This document shows, piece after piece, positions 24,200 to 34,601 of a stretch of 64,000 nt of DNA. Below the pieces are notes generated by a model. That model saw nothing but the letters and a program-made list of their open reading frames with translations, ran no database searches and was not told the DNA's origin. The DNA is taken from assembly GCA_965153455.1 (NCBI GenBank), contig OZ234497.1:7254001-7318000 (forward strand), in the 5' to 3' direction. The position numbers and the translations under genes were made by a program. Position 1 is the first letter of the stretch, and each line of letters opens with the position of its first letter. This DNA is from Sphagnum compactum. Taxonomy: Eukaryota; Bryophyta; Sphagnopsida; Sphagnales.

Positions 24200-26400
24200 A
24201 AGTGAAATAACCGCCCAAAAACCTGCCTGGCTCCTCTTTTCCGGGTTTTCGTGAAACCCGGCAGTTCTGTGAGGTTTTTTTGAAATAACTAGAACCGGCA
24301 GCGGTTCTTTGATTCTGATTTTTTTTTTCAAATACCTGGAACTTGTGATTCTTTGACTCCGAGTTTTAATTCTTTTAATTCCCATTTTACAAATACCCAG
24401 ACGTGGAGGTTATTCAACATATCAAATACCCGCCCAACACTGCTTATATAGTACACAGACAGAACAACAACAAGAGTTATTAATTGGTTGAAACAATTAG
24501 CGGGTACCCACTAGTTAATCATTAATTAGATTGAATGAAGTTCATAATGTGCAATTGGGTGGTGGTTGTAGTGTTTTATCAGTTTAGATTGGTGATATTG
24601 TGTCATCCATCTTGAATTTTACAATTTGTCATCTCAAGGTCATCAAAATATTACAGGTTCTTCAACTATTGTCCTTGACATATATGTGTTTTAAAAAAAG
24701 TTTCAATACAACTTGAATAGTGATGTTCTGTTTTTCCATGAAACCTAGGTTGAATGTTTATGATTGTGTTTTATTTCATTTAACATATGGGATTTTTAGA
24801 TCTATGTATTTGAGCTTTTCTGTAAGTAAGTGAGTCAAGCTGCCACCCTCTAAAGTGTTGAATGTCTTGATTTGGGGTCTTTTAATCATTAATTTATTTA
24901 ACCTTTGAAAAAGACATTAATACAGGATCTAAAGTTTCTAATTTGATCACCATTGGTAAACATTTTGTAATAGTGTGTCCTTCTCTATTGACATAGGTTT
25001 TCTTACCAAAGTATGGATGTCAAGGACATTAGGGATTTATATTGGTTTTGTCACCTTCACTATGCAAGTGCATTAGATTATTTGCACTCATTCTTGTCAT
25101 GTTTATTTTGGTTTGATCATAATTTACGTACTTGAGTTACTTTCAAAGGTTATCCTAAGTATTTTCTGCAATAAAGGATTACATATAACATTATTGCAAA
25201 TCATATTGCATCCTATTAGTCATAAGTGCTAGCCATTATGATGATTGACTTTTTGTTTGGATTTTCGAAAAACTCATGATGTAGATTTCTATTTTTATTT
25301 ATTTTTTGTTCCAGATTTTGAGTAGATTATATTCTTATTTATAACCATGGTCATGAGTTGATGAATTATTGGAGAGTAATGGCAACTAGTCATTTTGTTC
25401 ATAATGAAATTGATAGTCTAATATTTATGTTGAAATATAAATTGTTTTTAGTGGACTTGAAAATGTGCAGATTAGGAGGCAAAAGTTTTTGGTTTCTTTT
25501 GAAAGTTCAAAGCATGGTTGTTAGTACAATTTTTTCATTTTGTTTTATTTGGTTTTGGATGTTAAGGTGTTACATGGTGGGCAGGTGATGTTCATCGTGC
25601 ATTCAATTGCTTCTTTTATCTCCATGTGTTTTTTCTTTATTGACATTCTTTTAGGATATGTAAACCTTACCTCAACTTGGCATTGGGCAAAATACGTTGG
25701 AGTTTTTGGCTCTTAAATGTGCAATTAAGCCCCATCCATCCCTTAGTCAAAAACAATTTGTAGGTTGTTGTCAAGTTCAACCATGAGGTGATAAAATCTA
25801 TGGTGGAAGGTGTTTTGATATTCATTACTAAAAAGATGGTCATGGACATGTTGTGTTTGCACCAAGTTGGAATTAGCAAGCATTCATCCATCAAATAAAC
25901 ATATGCCACCAAAATATGCATCTAGATGGCGACTATCAACATGGTGAAGCAAAAAGAATGTTGTGAAGCTTCCCAATCAAGGGGGAATGTGCAACTTAAA
26001 TGCTAGCCTCATTTTAAGCCATTTGGGTCAAGGGGAGCAAGGGAACATATGTCAACAAAAAGATGATGCTCTTAGTGGTTTTGGTAGAGTAGGGACACTA
26101 GATTAATTAGTCTATTGTTTTTTTTAGTAACTTGTACAACATGTTACACAATTTATCAACACCTATGAAGGGAAAGAAGGATGATAAAGACCCAAAATTT
26201 AGACTAGCCCAAGTAGTAAACATCCTACTATGAAATTAAATTTTTTTTAGACTTGACACTTCAATTACCCAAATCAAAGGACAAGGAGGATTTTGATAAA
26301 AAAGGCAAGGGAAACACATAATGAGGTGTGAATTATTAACGTAAAAGCACTTCTAAGGAGCGACCCCATTACACTAAACAACCTCCCAAGTAAATGCCTT
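24200..26400. other. Intergenic, no gene seen
   Basis: AT-rich DNA. Short frames only, none with recognisable content. Confidence 0.5.
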
Positions 26401-26409
26401 TGGAGTTGG

Positions 26410-27008
26410 TCAACCTAGCCAATAATTAAAAATTGTGCAAATATTGAAAATTGATGAATTGAAACTAAAATTCAATGTTGGAGCAACAACCTTGCTCCCA
26501 ACCTTGAAGACTTGAAACCTTATTAGGTTGAAGCCATACAAGGGTGAAGGACACTCAAACTCACTAAGGAAATAAATGTTGATGATTTTATTTTTGGAAT
26601 TACCATCAAGTATGAAAAAGAAGAAATGGACAAAGATTTCAAGTTTGGTGAAGGCTATTTTTATTTCTAATACCTCCATAGAAATTTGACCAAATTCACC
26701 TAGAAAAGGAGGTGCACTAATTTCTACCCTTCCCATTATTTTTAAGTCTTTGTGTGATAAATTACTTGAGAATTTTTTTTTAATATAGGAAATACCAAAA
26801 ATGGATATTCCATCGAAATGATTTTTGGTGGGATGAATCTTAAAGCCCCTCCATTTGCAACTATCTTAGAGATGAAAAGGTCTTCATGGGCTTCATGGGT
26901 ATCAAAAGTTTCATTTTCAATCAAGCCCCAATTGTTTACCACTCCTATGTCTATGGATGGTAGAGCCAAGATGCATGGAATCTCTACACCTTTGGCAACT
27001 TTCGTCAA
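26410..27008 (-). pseudogene. Possible decayed coding relic, unidentified
   Basis: Two minus-strand frames abut: 27008-26742, with KGVEIPCILALPSIDIGVVN and GLIENETFDTHEAHEDLF, and 26736-26410, with MGRVEISAPPFLGEFGQI and SMEVLEI. They are in different phases and separated by a stop, but their non-random composition compared with neighbouring AT-rich frames suggests one ancestral coding sequence broken by a frameshift. No family is recognised; a retroelement origin is only a guess. Confidence 0.3.
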
Positions 27009-27059
27009 GAAATTCGAAGACTACTTAGGCATTATTGACGCGCTCCTAAGTCCCTTGTT

Positions 27060-27900
27060 GAACCCACTTGAGGGTCCAACTATATAGAGTTGCGGAAAGT
27101 TGGGACTTGAGGGCCGCTCCCGACTTCCAGCACTAAGAGGGGTAGAGGGGCGTGCTAGAAGTCCCGGGATTAGACTAGGAAGAGGACAAGCGTTTCACCT
27201 ACTCAAATCTGCATCAAAACCAACCCCAAGTTGGTTAGAACCCATTCTGCACCCTTTTGGTGTTGGGACAAGCCACGGGCTAACTCGGACTCACTTGACT
27301 CACCACGGCTCGAACTCGGGGGAAGCCACCACCTTCCCCCATATAGTATACTCTGCGTCTCACCGCGGAGGCTACATCCGAATGGTTCTTTTTCCCGGGA
27401 CTCCCAAGTTGGAGTCCCGAAACTGTCCCGGGTTGGAGTCCCGGGACTTTGGGAGCTCGTGTCTCCCGGCTCTGACCTCCGATTGGATTGAAGTTGAAAC
27501 CAAAGTTGTAGCCCTCTTCGAGAGCTTTTCAACGCCATGTTGCACTCCTTTAGGCAACGTCGGGAAAGGGTCGATTCCCAACTTTTAGTGGTCGGGAGTC
27601 AAACTACCAGTTTGATTCCCGGCCCTTCTTTTACCCATAACTTGGGCTGCAAATGTCCAAATTGCCAATGCGAAGGCATTTTAGATATCTACACTTCAAG
27701 ACCTTTCCATTGATATAAAGAACTTTTCAAGGCAAGGTGTTTTGACCCCCTGTAATTGCTTCTGAGTTTTTGGGAGTCCCAGAGGACTTCCCACTTTTGG
27801 GAGTGTGGGCTTCACCCTCACATTTAGCCCAAAGTGGGGTTGCGACAATTATAGTACTTTTGCCAACACTATGGGGCAAATTGGACAAGCTATGTAAGTA
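27060..27900. other. GC-richer patch with short GAGTCCCG repeats, no gene
   Basis: GC content is well above the flanks. GTTGGAGTCCCG occurs at about 27408 and 27432, and CGGGACTCC faces GGAGTCCCG as a 9-bp inverted repeat around CAAGTT. Frames on both strands stay open only because of this composition. It may be part of an old insertion, but no terminal repeats were found. Confidence 0.4.
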
Positions 27901-28452
27901 ATTACTATAGAAAGGTTGGTTGATGAAAAAAAAAGACACAAAATCGAGGAAAAAGTCTTGGCATTGGAGAGGTAGTTCTAGAAGATGCAAACTATCCAGT
28001 AATAGGAGGCTTTCACCATTCGAGTTTTACATGCTCAACTATAGAACTTCTAAAATGTCCAACCCAATTTGGATGAAACCAAAACTCTTGAAATGACAAT
28101 TACTAGACCCGACTATCGAAATTGCACACTTGAATTTCAAGTATTAATCTTGCTTTGGATGTTTTGTAGGAGAAAAAAAAACAAAATTAGAACAAAAGTA
28201 TTGAAAGGAGGAACATAACTGGAAAAACTTGGAGCTTGTTATAAACATGATTAAAAGAGAACTCTGGTTGGTTAGGGACAAGGCTCATAGGGCATAGTAA
28301 GATAACCACTCCTTAGGAGAGAGGGTGAAAAAACAAGAAGTAGACCTAAGTAGACCTCAAATATGCTATCAATAAGGTTGAATTATTTCATAAAAATGTC
28401 TAGGACCTGAAAGTAGGTCCACCTTTGAATAGGAGGACATCAATGCCATGTA

Positions 28453-28476
28453 TAGTAAACTCTCTCTAAACTAATA
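28453..28476 (+). repeat. Left terminal inverted repeat of the pogo-like element
   Basis: Reads TAGTAAACTCTCTCTAAACT plus AATA and matches the reverse complement of 30683-30706 except for the first base. TAAACTAATATT repeats follow at about 28482 and 28498. Confidence 0.9.
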
Positions 28477-28754
28477 CTGTGTAAACTAATATTCTTTCTA
28501 AACTAATATGCGGGCGCAGGCTTGTGGCGGGCCTCATACTTAATCTAATAATTCTCCATAAACTGATATTCAATATTTGTTTTCGGTCCCATAGCATTTT
28601 ATAAACTAATACATCATACATATGGCACCAAAAAAGCGATGAAATTAGAGGAAACACCTTCGAAAGTACAGAGCTAGATGCGTTGGAAGAAGTTATCAAT
28701 ATTCCTCTGTACCAATTGCTTTGTCCTGATCATACTCACACTATCCTTCATCTT

Positions 28755-30323
28755 CTATGAAGCGGCAACAAATGGAATACCCGAGTCGTCTTGCTGCATC
28801 CAAAACCTCTCCAACATCTCAACCATTCTGTAGGCTTCGGCAGCACTCATTACAAGGAGCTCCTGGCTGTCATCTGCCTCATCATCGTTGACTTCCACCT
28901 GCAGGCCTAACCGTTCCTGGAGTTGATCCTCGATGACGTCATCCACATCGGGTGTGTAAGGAGTGACCTGCTCCTCTGGGTAGTTCAGCAGATTCCTGAT
29001 GTCCATTGGGTTGTGATAGTGGAACTGCCGGATTTGCAACTCGAGGTCTTCGATGACTTCTAGATCCAGTGGGCACTCCTCACTGGCATCAACGACTGGC
29101 TCCTCTGTTGAGCGGATCTTGCAGTGGCGGAAGCAGTTGAAAATTGTTTCCGGCTTCACTTCGTATGTCCAAGCTTGAACGGCCATGTGAATGGCACAGA
29201 GGATGTCGATCTTCTCAGGGTCGATGGCATTGTCCTCCAAGCGCTACAGAAGAAGCCAGTTGAAGCGACGACGATAGTACGCGTTGAAGCTGCGGATGAT
29301 CCCAGCATCGCATGGCTGGATCTTCAAGGTTGTGTTTGGGGGCAGGTATAAGACTATGGTATTTCTCAGCTGGATGTGGTTGGGAAGCTGATCAAGGGGA
29401 ATGTGGCCACTGAAGTTATCCATGATGAGGAGGACCTTGCGCCCTGAAACATGGAGGTCAAACCCCCTCAGCCACTCCAAAAAAATTTCCCGCGTCATCC
29501 AAGCGCTGGAGTTGTTCCGGTACTGGCACCAAGCGTGTTCTTGAAACAGCGCAGGTTTTTATACTTTCCAATGACCCAAAACGGGAGCCTGTTGCTACCT
29601 TCTCCATTGCAGTAGATGGCGAGAGTGATCCGCTCCTTGTTCTGCTTACGGCCCTCAAGCTGCTTGCTTGCAAGAGAGTTATCGGCTTGGAAAACAATCA
29701 CAATCAGTTATATCATGTTTAGACATTTACAGTAGACAAATCTGAACTTACAGTACCTGCATCCGATAGAAAAGTCTAGTTTCGTCCATATTATAGATGT
29801 CCTTCCACCCATACTGATCGAGGACGTCACGTATGGCTGGAAGGGTGTTAGCAAGAGCAACCATGTCGACAGAACCACTTTCGCCGAAACGGCGGTAGGA
29901 CCTAATGCCATGGCGGGACTTGAACGCCTCAAGCCAGCCACTTGAAAATTCGAAAGGCTCATGCCCAGGATAGAGTCGATCCAGAATCTTCGTTGCACTC
30001 TCTCTGACAAGCTCACCACTCACATTTGCCCGCTCCTGGTTTGCCCGAAACCACTTGACCAGCGCGGACTCCATTTCGGGGTATTGGACTGTCCCCTGGC
30101 GCTTGGCATTGAGGTTGGTCTCATTGTCAGACTTGGCGAGAATTTCAGCCAACTGTTTCAGTGTGGTAGAGATGGTAGCTTGGCTAACTTTGATACTGTG
30201 GTTGTCTTCGAGCCATTTGATCAGGTCTTTCTGTGAAAGCTGAGGATTGTTTCTTTTGTACTGGCAGAGAACTACGCGGACCTTGTCCGTCATAGTGGTA
30301 TGAAAAGTTCCTTTTTGCGGCAT
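28755..30323 (-). pseudogene. Broken pogo/Tigger-type transposase (CENP-B HTH plus DDE domain)
   Basis: Ancestrally a cut-and-paste transposase. From ATG 30323 the first exon (to 29757) encodes a helix-turn-helix near residues 10-60 (LSQKDLIKWLEDNHSIKVSQ) and a CENP-B-type HTH (VKWFRANQERANVSGELVRE, WLEAFKSRHGI). The first catalytic Asp is in YNMDETRLFYRMQ. Exon 2 gives ADNSLASKQLEGRKQNKERI and WVIGKYKNLRCFKN. The second and third Asp are in LIMDNFSGH and QPCDAGIIRSF, 36 residues apart. The breaks are a one-base frameshift near 29523, an in-frame TAG at 29246-29244 where the family usually has a codon for a polar residue, and an exon 2 acceptor that does not join in frame by GT-AG. The catalytic residues survive, but the protein cannot be made intact. 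The acidic C-terminal tail ends at 28755. Confidence 0.85.
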
Positions 30324-30385
30324 TGTTCTGCTCTTGCTTTTGGGGAAAGGGTTTGGACAAGACTGACCAGCTGACTGCCCACAGC

Positions 30386-30397
30386 CCCTTTTATAGA
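30386..30397 (-). promoter_or_regulatory. TATA box of the transposase gene
   Basis: On the minus strand CTATAAAAGG lies about 65 bp upstream of the transposase ATG at 30323. This is a typical core-promoter position with a short leader. Inferred from sequence and position only. Confidence 0.55.
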
Positions 30398-30682
30398 GCA
30401 AAGGAGGGTATTCTGAAAGTACCCAGAGTGCAGCTTTCCACAACCTCAGTTTCTGCCAAGATTTCTACCACTCATGTCATATGATCTTCTACGTGCTTCT
30501 TTGATCCTCCACCAAGCTCCACAAGGTTCCGTTACCTTCCCCAATGATCCATGACCTTCTACTAACCTCCATGACCTTCCACGCTACTCTGGCAGGTTCC
30601 GGAATGATTTTTGTTACCCCCCATATAATTTGTGTAAACTAATATCCTCCATAAACTAATATCTTCCGGCCGGTCCCAAGGA

Positions 30683-30706
30683 TATTAGTTTAGAGAGAGT
30701 TTACTG
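30683..30706 (-). repeat. Right terminal inverted repeat of the pogo-like element
   Basis: TATTAGTTTAGAGAGAGTTT plus ACTG is the inverted partner of 28453-28476. The sub-terminal copies GTAAACTAATATCC and ATAAACTAATATC lie at about 30634-30662. Confidence 0.9.
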
Positions 30707-30709
30707 TAA

Positions 30710-32100
30710 TAGGAATGCAAGACCTTCCAGAAGAGGGCAAAAATTGCAAATGGTTACCATCACTAAATGGTAGAATTTAACAATTTGAAAATAGAACATG
30801 CCTTCATGAAGGCAAAGTTAACAATTTATCAATAAAAAAGGAAGAAGGGTAAGATGGAACATTAGGACTTGTGTAAGGGGAAGTTTATTGAAATGTTCAA
30901 TGAGACATTTGCCATTTATCAACAAGATGAATAGTGGTATCAAGCTAGACTTCAAGCTTTCAAAAATGCCTTCCTTTATACTTCATGATACCGGAATTTG
31001 CTTCTAATGATTCTCCAGCACAGACAAGACCCAAACATTCTTAGGATTTGATAGTCCCTAAAGTGAGGAGGATATTGGAACCAATATGGAGGTGGATTTT
31101 GAGATTGCAACATGTGCTACTACTAGAATTGGAGAAGCAACTACCAAGTTGCTATAGAAGTTGCCATGGTTACTATAAAGGTTGTAATGGAAGAATGGCC
31201 TATTCTCATGGGATAATAGTTAATTTTTTGATAAAACAAGTTTTCATTTTTTTAGAATAGATTTTACATCTCCTTTAAATTAGTGATCACAAAAATGTAA
31301 TCACAAATAAGGATGCTGATGTTAAGGCTAAAATAAACTTTAGGATGTTTTGAACTGTAAGTTACATTGTGTTATATTGGAATTTTATTACCACAAAATC
31401 CATTATTGCACTTTAGTACCAAAAACTTGTTACCACAATTTAAATGTTGAAAAAAAATTTAAAATTTAATACCAAAATTGTAGAGTTTGATCTAGATTTT
31501 CATATAAGGTTTTTTTGAAGGTGAATAACATTTTTTTCTACAAGCTTTATAAAGATTTTAGGAGTTTACTTCATTTTAATGGGATCACCACTTTGGGATT
31601 AATAACCTTACCCTTATTTAGGTGTAAAACTTTTGTTAGGATTGAGAAATTTGATCATTATACTTTGACGTGAAGTAATTGAACTTTTTTATTCTATGAT
31701 TTAAAGTTGTATTTCCTTCAAAAACTTCAATGTTTATGTGTTCAAGTGTTGTCAATTTCTTTCTCAACTTTGTGAAGTCTTGTAAGGAAATTCATAATCT
31801 ATTTGCATTATTGTCACATCAAAGTTACGTAAAGGCATTTTCACTTCCAAAACTCGAGATATTATCCAATGGCCTTAACAAGGATCTTAAGGTAGGAAAT
31901 TTATTTATTTATAGTTGATAAGTAGGCCAAACTTTACATTTAAATATTATTTTATTTAGTTGTTGAATCCATATTTACATGGACCTTTGTTTTAATTTGT
32001 TGTAAAACTTTGTGCTCACCGAATTTCTAGCATAAGGTAATAGGTAGTGTCAACATGGAATTAGACTTGGTTTTTGAATCGACCCCTAAAAGGTGTTGAG
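30710..32100. other. Intergenic, no gene seen
   Basis: AT-rich DNA without recognisable coding or repeat structure. Confidence 0.5.
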
Positions 32101-32103
32101 TTA

Positions 32104-32486
32104 GTGGACTCAACACTAGAGTCCTTAACACCAAGTGTGAATGGGCCTTTACTCTAGCCAAAGCTGGGGGGGCCAATGGGCTTTACCCTACACATAGAGC
32201 TAAGTTGGGTTGTAGGGTTAGGGTAGCATGGTGTTAGTGGACTCAACACTAGAGTCCCTAACACCAAGTGTGAATGGGCCTTTACTCTAGCAAAGCTGGG
32301 GGGCCAATGGGCTTTACCCTACAAATAGAGCTGGGTTGGGTTGTAGGGTTAGGGTAGCATGGGGTTAGTGGAGTCAACACTAGAGTCCCTAAAACCAAGT
32401 GTGAATGGGCCTTTACTCTAGCCAAAGCTGGGGGGCCAATGGGCTTTACCCTACACATAGAGCTGGGTTGAGTTGTAGGGTTAGGT
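32104..32486. repeat. 131-bp tandem repeat, three copies
   Basis: TAGTGGACTCAACACTAGAG begins copies at 32104, 32235 and 32366 (GAGTC variant in the third), exactly 131 bp apart and nearly identical. Each contains GGGCCTTTACTCTAGC, GGGCTTTACCCTACA and ends GTTGTAGGGTTAGGGTAGCA. The third copy runs into an inverted copy of its own end. Confidence 0.9.
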
Positions 32487-32511
32487 CCTACCCTACAACC
32501 CTAACCCAGCT
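32461..32511. repeat. Imperfect palindrome closing the 131-bp array
   Basis: AGCTGGGTTGAGTTGTAGGG followed by TTAGG faces CCTACCCTACAACCCTAACC followed by CAGCT with almost no spacer. The arms are about 25 nt with a few mismatches and one-base gaps. It could form a stable cruciform or RNA hairpin. Confidence 0.75.
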
Positions 32512-32519
32512 TGTAGTGA

Positions 32520-34530
32520 AATCTGGGCTCTATAGTGCAATGCATTGACCCTCATCCCCAAAAAAAACACTTTCCAAATAATGAAAGCTTTGAAGCTTGG
32601 AGTCCCCACCAAGCCTACTACCCACCTGGCACCAACTCACTTTTCCCACCAACCAACCTCGCCACACTTGCTTGGCTGACAAATTCAAGAGTTGCTTTCA
32701 AATTTTGATTTGATGTTTGCACTTCCAAAGTATCCAAAAAAAAAAATTAGGTCTCACACATGTCTAGCCTATCTGTCGCCAAATTGCATCTGAATTTCTT
32801 CACTCCCACAACGCCTCCTCCTCCCCAAAAAGGATAATGCTTGATGTTGTTGCTATTATTGTTATCATACCCATTTTATCCCCTAATATGGAGTAGTTGC
32901 CTACCTACCTGTTGTAGTCAGTGGGAGAGGAGGAGGAGGTGGAGGAGGAGGAGGAGGAGAAGGAGGGATCTAAAGTATAAATCAATGCTCATTTCCAATC
33001 TAAGGTTGAAACCCACCTTGTGAAGGTGTGTTTGTTGTTTGGCAATGGGTTTTTTGATGGAATTTTTGTTTTGCAATCTCAAAGTGTAATGTACTTTAGT
33101 TGTTAACATATGTATGCTTGTTGAGTTTGGTTGTGAAGTTCCTAATCTTGTGCCCCCATTTCAAACTTCTAGTAGGCTCAGTAACATTTGCAAACTAAGT
33201 TGGTTTGGATATGACTACCCTGTTATTGCTTTGCTTGATCAAGGCACAAAAAGAAGTCATCGACAAATTCTCACCCAAAATGGAGAACAACAATATGATG
33301 GAGGACAGCATAATCAAAGTGAACATCACTTTAACACCCCAAGCTTGATTCCTTCTCAACATCCTGGTGATGGGGTTTTTAGTTTTTTTGCACAGATGAA
33401 AGTGAGTATCTCTCATCTCCTCTTTCTCTCAACTTCTTTCTTTTCTGTTTTTTCTTCTTCTTCTCATCTGTTTGTGTCCTATACTATTTTCTTGATGCAC
33501 CTTCCCCCCTTTCTTCCCATGGGCTGCTTTTCCATTGTTTGTATGTTTTCTGGCTTGGCTCTCTTTGTAAGTAAGTAAGGGCGGGAGGAACCAGGGAACA
33601 ATGGGTACCCGGTTTTTCATTCGATCCCCACATTTTGAAGAAATGATGACCAGGTGTTGTTGCTGTGTTGCTGTGTTATTGTGAGTTCCATTTTAGGGAT
33701 TAGGGATGAGCCCTCCTCTTGTTTGTGGGAGCTAGCCAGCATTGTGATATTGGGCGTCCCTGTCACTGCTGGATTTGTGACAAGAAAATATCAGCACATT
33801 GATTGATGTCACAATTCAGATCTGTTTGTTATTGGGTGGGTGGGGTGTTTTTTCGCCCTTCTCTTCTTCTTCCTGCAGCAGTTGGCTCTTCATCAGGTCC
33901 CCAAACTTTTCTGTGTTCTGAAATCTCTCTGACCTAATTTATTAGGTCATCTTTCTCTCACAACTTTTTGGAGGAATTCAGGTTCACTGCTCAAATTGTA
34001 AGTACGAAAGAAGAACTGTGTTTCTGTCCGGGTATAAGATTTTTTTGCATCTCTTTTGATGCTGCACCTGTCAGAGGTTTAGTTAACAATAAGAGATTCA
34101 TGTTTGAAATTTCTGCCTTTGAAATCTTCAACATGTATTGTTTATATTGCTTCTTAAAGTGGGTGGGGAGGTGTTTTGAAAGCCCACACTGTCCTCAAAA
34201 GATCTTGCTCTTATATTTTTTTCTCTTTTGTTTCTTGGGTCTTTGTATTTCTTTGTTCAGTTCTTTCCCATAACTACCAGGCTTGTGATAAAAAACCCTA
34301 CTGCATTGGTTAATGTCTGACGTTGATGCACCAATGCTGAGAGCTGATGAAATCTCAGTAATGGGTCTTAGATTGACAGGAAGAACCCATTTTGCTCAGG
34401 GATACTGAAGCATCAGTTTTAGGTTTTGCCAGATAATTTGTAACATGACGTGCAAGAAAACTCTATTTTTTGTGTCAGTACTGGCTAATTTGATGTACGT
34501 TTGTGTGTGTGTGTGTGTGTGTGTGTAACA
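32520..34530 (+). promoter_or_regulatory. Upstream region of the PITP gene, probable promoter and 5' UTR exon(s)
   Basis: From about 32.8 kb the sequence loses the AT-rich intergenic character. An open stretch with non-random codons (about 33114-33400) ends at a good donor, AAA|GTGAGT, near 33400. This could be a 5' UTR exon spliced to the exon starting at 34532. No homology is recognised in its translation, so it is not called coding. Confidence 0.3.
34502..34526. repeat. (TG)n microsatellite at a 3' splice site
   Basis: About 12 TG units end four bases before the TAACAG acceptor (AG at 34530-34531) of the predicted first coding exon of the PITP gene, taking the place of a usual pyrimidine tract. 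Confidence 0.9.
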
Positions 34531-34537
34531 GGGATCA

Positions 34538-34564
34538 ATGACGCACACTTCTATCCGCTTTTAA
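34538..34564 (+). CDS. Possible upstream ORF in the PITP leader
   Basis: If the first coding exon begins at 34532, its leader contains ATG at 34538 followed by seven further codons and TAA (MTHTSIRF), 37 bases before the PITP start codon. It would be expected to dampen translation. The claim depends on the predicted acceptor being used. Confidence 0.3.
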   Translation: MTHTSIRF

Positions 34565-34601
34565 TTTGAGTGTCACCAAGTCTGAGCTGGACAAAGCAAC
34601 A

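Larger units (their letters stand above)
28453..30706 (-). mobile_element. Tigger/pogo-like DNA transposon (Tc1/mariner superfamily), non-autonomous now
   Basis: A 2254-bp element bounded by terminal inverted repeats that share AGTAAACTCTCTCTAAACTA after a first base that differs (T left, C right). A TA dinucleotide duplication flanks it (28451-28452 and 30707-30708), typical of Tc1/mariner. TAAACTAATAT words recur just inside both ends. It encodes one transposase on the minus strand, carrying disruptions. The element is clearly GC-richer than its flanks. Confidence 0.9.

Noticed and set aside
33114-33578. 154-codon frame upstream of the PITP gene
   Set aside because: A donor site near 33400 makes part of it a possible 5' UTR exon, but its translation has no homology to PITP N-termini, which start correctly at 34602.
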